Origin: Gnetum montanum
Lineage: Eukaryota; Streptophyta; Gnetopsida; Gnetales; Gnetaceae
Direction of reading: 5' to 3'
Assembly (NCBI GenBank): GCA_015680685.1
Contig: MNCI01003636.1
Location: 101,482 to 165,481, forward strand
DNA length: 64,000 nucleotides
Shown: piece after piece, positions 59,501 to 64,000 of the stretch
How the letters are laid out: every line of letters begins with the position of its first letter
How positions within the stretch are numbered: position 1 is the stretch's first letter
Notes under the pieces: generated by a model
The model's input: the letters and a program-made list of their open reading frames with translations, nothing else
What the model was told of the DNA's origin: nothing
Databases searched by the model: none
Program-made: the position numbers and the translations under genes

Positions 59501-62500
59501 TGGAGACTATCACCGCTATTGGTGCCACGGCTGATCACTATAGACTATTTCTCTGATCTGAATCCATGGATTCTAATGATTCGATGTTCCACTGTTTTCT
59601 ACTTTCCCATCTAAAGTTATGACTCTTTAGTCATAAATCATGTCTTCTGCCAATGATAAGTTGGTCAAGTGGATAGCTCATTGTCTTGTTAGGCAAGGGG
59701 TTACTAGTTTAAGTCACACTTGAGGCATCTTTATATTCCTCTATAATTCTTCTAAAGTCTCTATTGGCTATAAGTCTTGAGGCATCTTTATATTCCTCTA
59801 TAATTCTTCTAAAGTCTCTATTGGCTATATGTCTTGAGGTGTACTTATAGTCATTCTTTCAGGTTCCAACACCTCCCCTGCCCATAAATCATGTCATTTA
59901 ATTAACCATTAAAAACATCCTTAATTTGTATAAATCACTATCATGGTTTGAAATATAGCAACATTAAACAAGTTTTAATGTAACACATTACAGTTGGTAA
60001 AATCTTTAACAGAACCTGCAACCAAAATTCATAACAGAATGTATTTATCATGCATTAATGACTAATTAGTACATGCTACTTGATTTGCATTCCTTGAGAG
60101 ATTATGGCAGTCTTTCAAACTAATTCAAGTCATACAAACGAGAAACTTATATGAAATTAGCAAGTTCGCTTCCCATAAGACTCTATTCTCCATGGAAATC
60201 GTGTATCTTCAAAATTATTTTGGTGTTGGCAATATGTTTCTCATCATCATTTTCTTCATCTCGTGGGATAATCAGTTGCAACAGGTGAGTGATTTTACAG
60301 TAGCTTTTTCATGATCAGCTCTCTACTTTACACCAGCCTAAAAATATTTTTTTTACGTGCCCCCACGCAGCACATGTGAAGTGAAACCTCAAACTTAACA
60401 GTTATTAGCCCAATGCCCTAATCATCAAATCAAGCTTCACCAACACAGTTTTTGTAATACGTCACTAAATGGTAAATACTGCAGTATCATTAAAAGGTAT
60501 AAATAAAATCATCCTCAAATTCTAAACAAATTCTTGGATTTCAATGTAAAAAGTTTCTAAGATACGAATGTAACAAACCATACCTTCAAGGCATGTAGGA
60601 CACACATCTTCCTCTTCTGTAACTACAATATCAGAAGATTTCAATTTCTCATCTGTTGTCTTAAGGTCTGTTTTCTTGGGGCTGTCAGATTCTGTTAGCG
60701 CTTCCATGCCCTGCTGTGCATTCTCTAACTGTGAATGAGAGCCCCTGTGCTGAATGGGTCCACTTTTGTCACATCCACTACCCGGTCTCTCATAAGGTAA
60801 TGGCATTGGCGGAGCCTGATAAGTATCAGGAGTTGAAGCTTCAAATGGTGACAAAGCTAGCAACCCTGCAGATGCTGAGGCAGCCACACATTGCACAGAA
60901 GCTAATGCATTGTCTGATTCTCTTCTGCGAGTGAACTGCATGTAACTCAATTTATTCAGTGAACACAAGAGCAGCTAAGATCAAACAAGGATGTTGACAA
61001 CAGCAATTCTTTAATGCTCATAATAAGAGATGTCCAATTAATAGTTAATTCGCACCCTAAGTAAGAGATTCATTATGGCTCAGCTGTTATAAGACAGACA
61101 GATGTAAAATTCTAATAAATCAAAGAAGATTAAAATAACTGTCATAACAGAGATAAACAATAAAATATTTACCAAAAATAATGATAATATATTTTTTCAT
61201 TGAACAATTATAAACCCAAAATCATTCAAAGTTGAAAACATCATATTTGAATTTGTCGATGTAAAGTGTGAGTCAGTATACGGGGTTGCTCTTAACAGAT
61301 ATTACTTGTAACAACCAATTATGAGGGTGTACTCAATCTTGCTCTTTTAGCAGAAAAAAAGGAACTTCAATGCATCAGGAAAAGTGCCAATGCCCATACA
61401 GGACAGATACATAACGAAGTTATCTTTGGGAAGAAGGTAGGTCTCTTACCAAGGGTTCATGTATTTATTGAGGTGGCAAGAAAAGAAAAACTTTCTGCTA
61501 CACATAACCTCATAAAAGACAGTTAAACAAATATTTAATACATGATTTTGTAAATATGCATATGAGAATAGAAATCATGATTATATGTATTGCCCCATAA
61601 TTGACCATATCTGAAATTAAGTTTAGAAAGCCACAGATCAGAATTTTATAATGCTAAAATATAAACATGATTTGACAGAAGCCAGGACATCGACTGGTCT
61701 AATATGACACATGAAAAACATATGGAGTGAATTAGTTAACTAATTCTGTGCCCTGACATTTTTCTTGGTCTTCTTTCCTCCATCTTTCCTTGACTAACAT
61801 TTTTCAGTGACAACTTTCTTGGTCTTTCTTTATAAGATATTTTCAAGATGGACATATATGCATCCTTTAAGGCGTCTTACGCTTTAACTTCCCTTCACAT
61901 TCAAGATTAATAAGCATGTGCTCAAATAGACAGAATTATGTGAGAAACGGCTCTGAAGTATGATGCAGATATTTTTGGTTAAGTGCTGACAATATATATT
62001 GTTCATTAGAATAACAAAATGCAGAATAATTGATTCAACGTTTAATCATTATGATAGCTTCATCATCAGGAATTTCATACAAGAAATGAATGAGATGGAT
62101 TTTCTATATGTGATTGTGAGATAATGAAAAGTTATGCCCTATATTTGCTTACCTTTAGAACCCTCCAAGTATTCTCACATCAAAAGATTCTCTACTTATT
62201 CAATGATATTCAGTGTTAATTAATATAGGAATTTTCAGCTTCTCCAACAGCCTCGTATGATTTCATTTCCTTATTTTGTCCAAATCATCTGCTAATGGAG
62301 AAATTTCTTTTCTATTGTGCTTGACATATACTTCATACTTTTTAATTCTTAATCTAAAGAATCTTCATATTTGAGCAAGATACCTCATACCACAGAAGCG
62401 TTCAACCTCTATACACCAAAGCTGTCCATCCTGTAAATCGGTTCTTTCGTGAATGAAATAAGTCTTTGAATTGATTCTCTGGTTTAAATGCAACTCATTA

Positions 62501-64000
62501 ACCATTAGATCGTGATAATTTTCTTGAACATGCTAGATTTCTTACCAACAAAAGGAAGAGCGACTAATCTCAATCCCATTTGCCTTCTTAACTATTTGTA
62601 AGGGAGTTCCCTGTCCATTGCCTCAAAGATGATGGTTCTCCAGACTCTTAAGATTTCACGTAACATACAGTTGCACCTGAAACATTTCTGGATAATAAGC
62701 TTTTATTATTTAATTCAAAAATTCACTGCTCTTGATCATTGTAGACTTTCAGAGATTCTTCTGGCACTCGTGGCTCTTAGGATCACATGATATCATTTTT
62801 ATTATGTTTATCTTTGCTTGTGGCTCCCTTCTGTTCTTGAAATCAGTTTTGTTTCTGCAGAGGAACTTTAGTTAATTTTAGTTGTTTCCATAACGAACTC
62901 TCTAAAAGGTCTTGCAAGAACAGCTTAGTGATCAGGTCATTCATATCATGGCTCAGTAAATACTAGACTACCAGGCCACAAGTTATATTTCAGATAGAGT
63001 CATATTTCTTGAACCTGGTGACAACAAAGATGTTCTGAAGTTCTTAAATGTGTAACCACATTTATTTGTCCCATCCCTAACATGCTTTGCTAGAATGCTT
63101 CCCAATCTCAACCCATGTTGGGGTTATGTTTTGGGGACAGGGACCAAACATTAAAACAAAAGAACATATCATATTCAGGGACGAGAATGGATGGAGACTA
63201 TCATTTGCAGATGCACGGATGTGGGTGGAAAGTCTCCATGTTCTTTTCATTAAAACAAAAGAACATATCATATTCACTTTTGTAAAACAAAAATAAAATA
63301 AGATTAAAGAATATTTAAAATTCAAACAGTAGAAATCACACCTGATGTAGTGCAGTACAATACGCAAACTTTCAGAATGCCATCTAGCTATATTATTATG
63401 GCTGTAAACATAATCACTTCATGAATTTCAAATTTAAGTCACTGTCTAGAATAATTATATTTTAATTGGCCATCTGAAGTCTTCGTGGTCTCACTTGTGA
63501 AATTAATTTTATTTTAATGAAGGTATCAATCCACATTGCCTAAAAGGTTCCCTAACAATCAGTTCAGTTGTCCTTATCATTCATCATAGTAACAGACTGA
63601 GTAAACATTGGAGTAAAGAGAAATACGCAAACCATCAATATTACAAACATCTTAGAGTCATGCTAAACATTCCACATAAATGGCCCTTCATTATCATAGT
63701 CTCAGCCCTAATCTCATGACCTTAATGTCAGCTTCATATTTTCTCTTTCCCATTCTTCATGGCAAGTCTAATTGCTTGATCACTAGATTATCTATGGCTC
63801 CCTATGGCTCCCTAAGGTAATCTAATTTAGCCATAAAATAAAATAAGATTTTTAAAACCTAAATAAGATTTGTAGCAAAAGTAAAAACATTTTAAAAAAA
63901 ACAAAATAACACTGCACGACTTCCTAAATGCTTATTAATTCCATATTATCAGTTTCAAGAGTTCAAAGAATACCAATCGACAGCAACAGCCCAAGCATGG
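47527..64000 (-). CDS. RING-H2 E3 ubiquitin ligase, At3g02290-like (5' end outside window)
   Basis: Probable E3 ubiquitin ligase that would pass ubiquitin from an E2 enzyme to unknown substrates. The model joins 63,974-64,000 (tentative), 60,584-60,935, 49,785-49,894 and 47,527-47,553. All joins use GT...AG and keep frame. The assembled RING is C-x2-C-x14-C-x-H-x2-H-x2-C-x10-C-x2-C, a complete C3H2C3 set with the C-terminal placement and the EDVCPTCLEEY and EWMERS words of the family. Upstream lies the Ser/Pro region with APPMPLPYE, matching the family's SPPRPLPYD motif. The protein ends EVIIDETY, close to VMAFDETT as I recall for relatives. The introns are about 3.0, 10.7 and 2.2 kb. No defect is seen, so the gene is probably functional. 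It is the only ordinary host gene here. Confidence 0.88.
47554..49784 (-). other. Last intron of the RING gene, 2.2 kb
   Basis: AT-rich. About 48,705-48,745 holds a short piece, CCCATTTACTTGGGGTCAGG, that looks like the 3' part of a plant SINE. Nothing else is supported. Confidence 0.8.
49785..49894 (-). CDS. RING gene exon: core of the RING-H2 finger
   Basis: 110 bp. The first two bases complete the Glu codon split by the intron. YDEENPRIITK, then C-G-H-H-F-H-L-A-C, then EWMERSDSCPMCYQ. It supplies six of the eight zinc ligands. It ends with a whole codon before donor GTTATT (phase 0). Confidence 0.95.
50001..50106 (-). repeat. Hairpin made of exon copies
   Basis: Arms 50,001-50,046 and 50,063-50,106 are complementary except for a 2-nt bulge, with a 16-nt loop. 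The left arm equals 38 bases of the coding strand of the RING exon (ATTACRAAATGTGRACAYC...) with five transitions. The right arm is the opposite orientation and continues into more exon sequence to about 50,130. Each arm also holds the near-palindrome CATCTTGCATGTATGCAAG. Confidence 0.85.
50165..50330 (-). repeat. Partial direct copy of RING exon with its splice acceptor
   Basis: 50,170-50,207 repeats the first half of exon 49,785-49,894 with one base deleted. 50,208-50,330 repeats the adjoining intron end including TTTGCAG. It is therefore a decoy acceptor and an exon stub, lying upstream of the real one in the transcript. The exon stub has no zinc ligands and would shift frame. Confidence 0.8.
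53968..54004. repeat. (AGCATTT)n microsatellite
   Basis: Four consecutive units of AGCATTT flanked by CACAGCATTT and AGCTGTGTT. Confidence 0.8.
54025..54198 (+). mobile_element. SINE, tRNA-derived, with 16-bp target duplication
   Basis: Flanked by TTATATTAATTAGATT at 54,009-54,024 and 54,199-54,214. The head has GTGATGGTAAGG and GACCTGTGTTTGAACATC, decayed A and B boxes of RNA polymerase III. The tail ends GATCC plus a T run, as in plant SINE families that end in oligo(T). Confidence 0.82.
55826..56060 (+). mobile_element. SINE of a second tRNA-derived family
   Basis: A-box-like CATCAAGTGGTTAGA and B-box-like GAGGTTACCAGTTCAAGTCA, then GGCTATATGTCTTGAGGT. The 3' part CATCATCATCCTAGCCTTG then CCCCAACAAAATGGGATTGG resembles the end of Au-type plant SINEs, from memory. 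An inverted scrap of that end lies at 52,900-52,940. Confidence 0.65.
56083..56310. repeat. ~80-bp direct repeats around a SINE tail piece
   Basis: 56,083-56,162 and 56,230-56,310 share ATGCAT-CCTTAGCT, GTGATTTATGCTC and CTCATGCTTATCTTAGCTA. Between them is another copy of the SINE-2 segment (GTCTTGGAGTGTACTTATA). Confidence 0.65.
58673..58842 (+). mobile_element. Second copy of the same SINE family
   Basis: Shares AAGGTGCTCATTTCTC, CAAAGACCTGGGTTCGAG (a good B box), CACTCAAAGAGGTT, CATCCACCAACC and GATGATCC with the copy at 54,025. The flanks TTACTCCTTTGTT and TTACTCATTTATT agree at 11 of 13 bases, a probable target duplication. Confidence 0.8.
59655..59885 (+). mobile_element. SINE-2 copy with an internal 57-bp duplication
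   Basis: A-box TTGGTCAAGTGGATAGCTC and B-box GGGGTTACTAGTTTAAGTCA. The segment starting TGAGGCATCTTTATATTCC occurs at 59,721 and again at 59,778 (57 bp later) before the family's TGAGGTGTACTTATAG at 59,835. Confidence 0.75.
60584..60935 (-). CDS. RING gene exon: linker and first RING cysteines
   Basis: 352 bp. It begins FTRRRESDNALAS after the acceptor CATGCAG. A Ser/Ala-rich part and the motif TYQAPPMPLPYE follow, then a polar region. It ends EEDVCPTCLE plus one base, with donor GTATGG (intron phase 1). Confidence 0.9.
60936..63973 (-). other. Intron of the RING gene, ~3.0 kb
   Basis: Bounded by the tentative donor at 63,973 and the acceptor TTACATGCAG before 60,935. It contains a 29-bp direct repeat, CATTAAAACAAAAGAACATA and 9 more bases, at 63,149 and 63,248 (99 bp apart). 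No other feature. Confidence 0.5.
63974..64000 (-). CDS. Partial upstream exon of the RING gene (tentative)
   Basis: Reads PCLGCCCRL followed by the donor GTATTC. The phase (0) fits the next exon. Family members have a Cys-rich N-terminal part before the RRGE-like segment, which suits this piece. Only 27 bases are inside the window. Confidence 0.5.

Larger units (their letters stand above)
49895..60583 (-). other. Long intron of the RING gene, 10.7 kb
   Basis: Between donor GTATGG and acceptor ATGTTTGCAG. It contains four SINE-like insertions (54,025-54,198; 55,826-56,060; 58,673-58,842; 59,655-59,885), the partial exon copies at 50,001-50,207 and local duplications. No LTR elements or other genes are recognisable, in contrast to the region left of 44 kb. 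Confidence 0.85.

Noticed and set aside
63077-63367. 96-codon - strand ORF as an upstream RING exon
   Set aside because: Low complexity with a repeated segment caused by the 99-bp-spaced direct repeat. The Cys-rich piece at 63,974 fits the gene better in phase and content.

Overview
The window reads as nuclear DNA of a seed plant with a very large genome, most likely a gymnosperm. It is AT-rich and gene-poor. Plant-type LTR retrotransposons are stacked inside one another, and one ordinary plant gene has introns of about 3, 10.7 and 2.2 kb. The species cannot be fixed from the sequence alone.

Positions 1-44,003 are a nest of retrotransposons, here called A to E. Element E is the oldest (4,516-4,839 plus 17,913-22,288, + strand). 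It was broken by A (1-4,515, - strand, running off the left edge) and by D (4,840-17,907, + strand, 5-bp target duplication CTATG on both sides). Element C (23,096-43,998, - strand, target duplication CATGG on both sides) lies to the right. C is itself split by B (25,794-34,050, + strand). A, B, C and E form one Ty3 lineage close to Athila: LTRs of 0.9-1.0 kb with TGATGAG...CTCATCA ends, a tRNA-Asp primer site, gag, protease, RT, RNase H and integrase. After pol comes a third, coiled-coil ORF that I do not recognise. No element has an intact coding region.

Element D is the most unusual object. Its two LTRs are about 5.0 and 5.2 kb long and carry fragments of two host genes, tripeptidyl-peptidase II and a BTB/POZ protein of the MATH-BTB type. 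The body between them is only 2.85 kb (gag, protease, RNase H, no RT). The LTR ends, a polypurine tract and the target duplication all fit, so the host pieces belong to the LTR and are copied with it.

Positions 44,004-47,250 hold mixed repeats and a 285-base assembly gap. From about 47.3 kb to the right edge, on the - strand, lies a RING-H2 E3 ubiquitin ligase gene resembling Arabidopsis At3g02290. Four coding exons are visible: 63,974-64,000 (partial, tentative), 60,584-60,935, 49,785-49,894 and 47,527-47,553. Its introns hold SINE-like insertions. Just upstream of the RING exon there are extra direct and inverted copies of that same exon, forming a hairpin.
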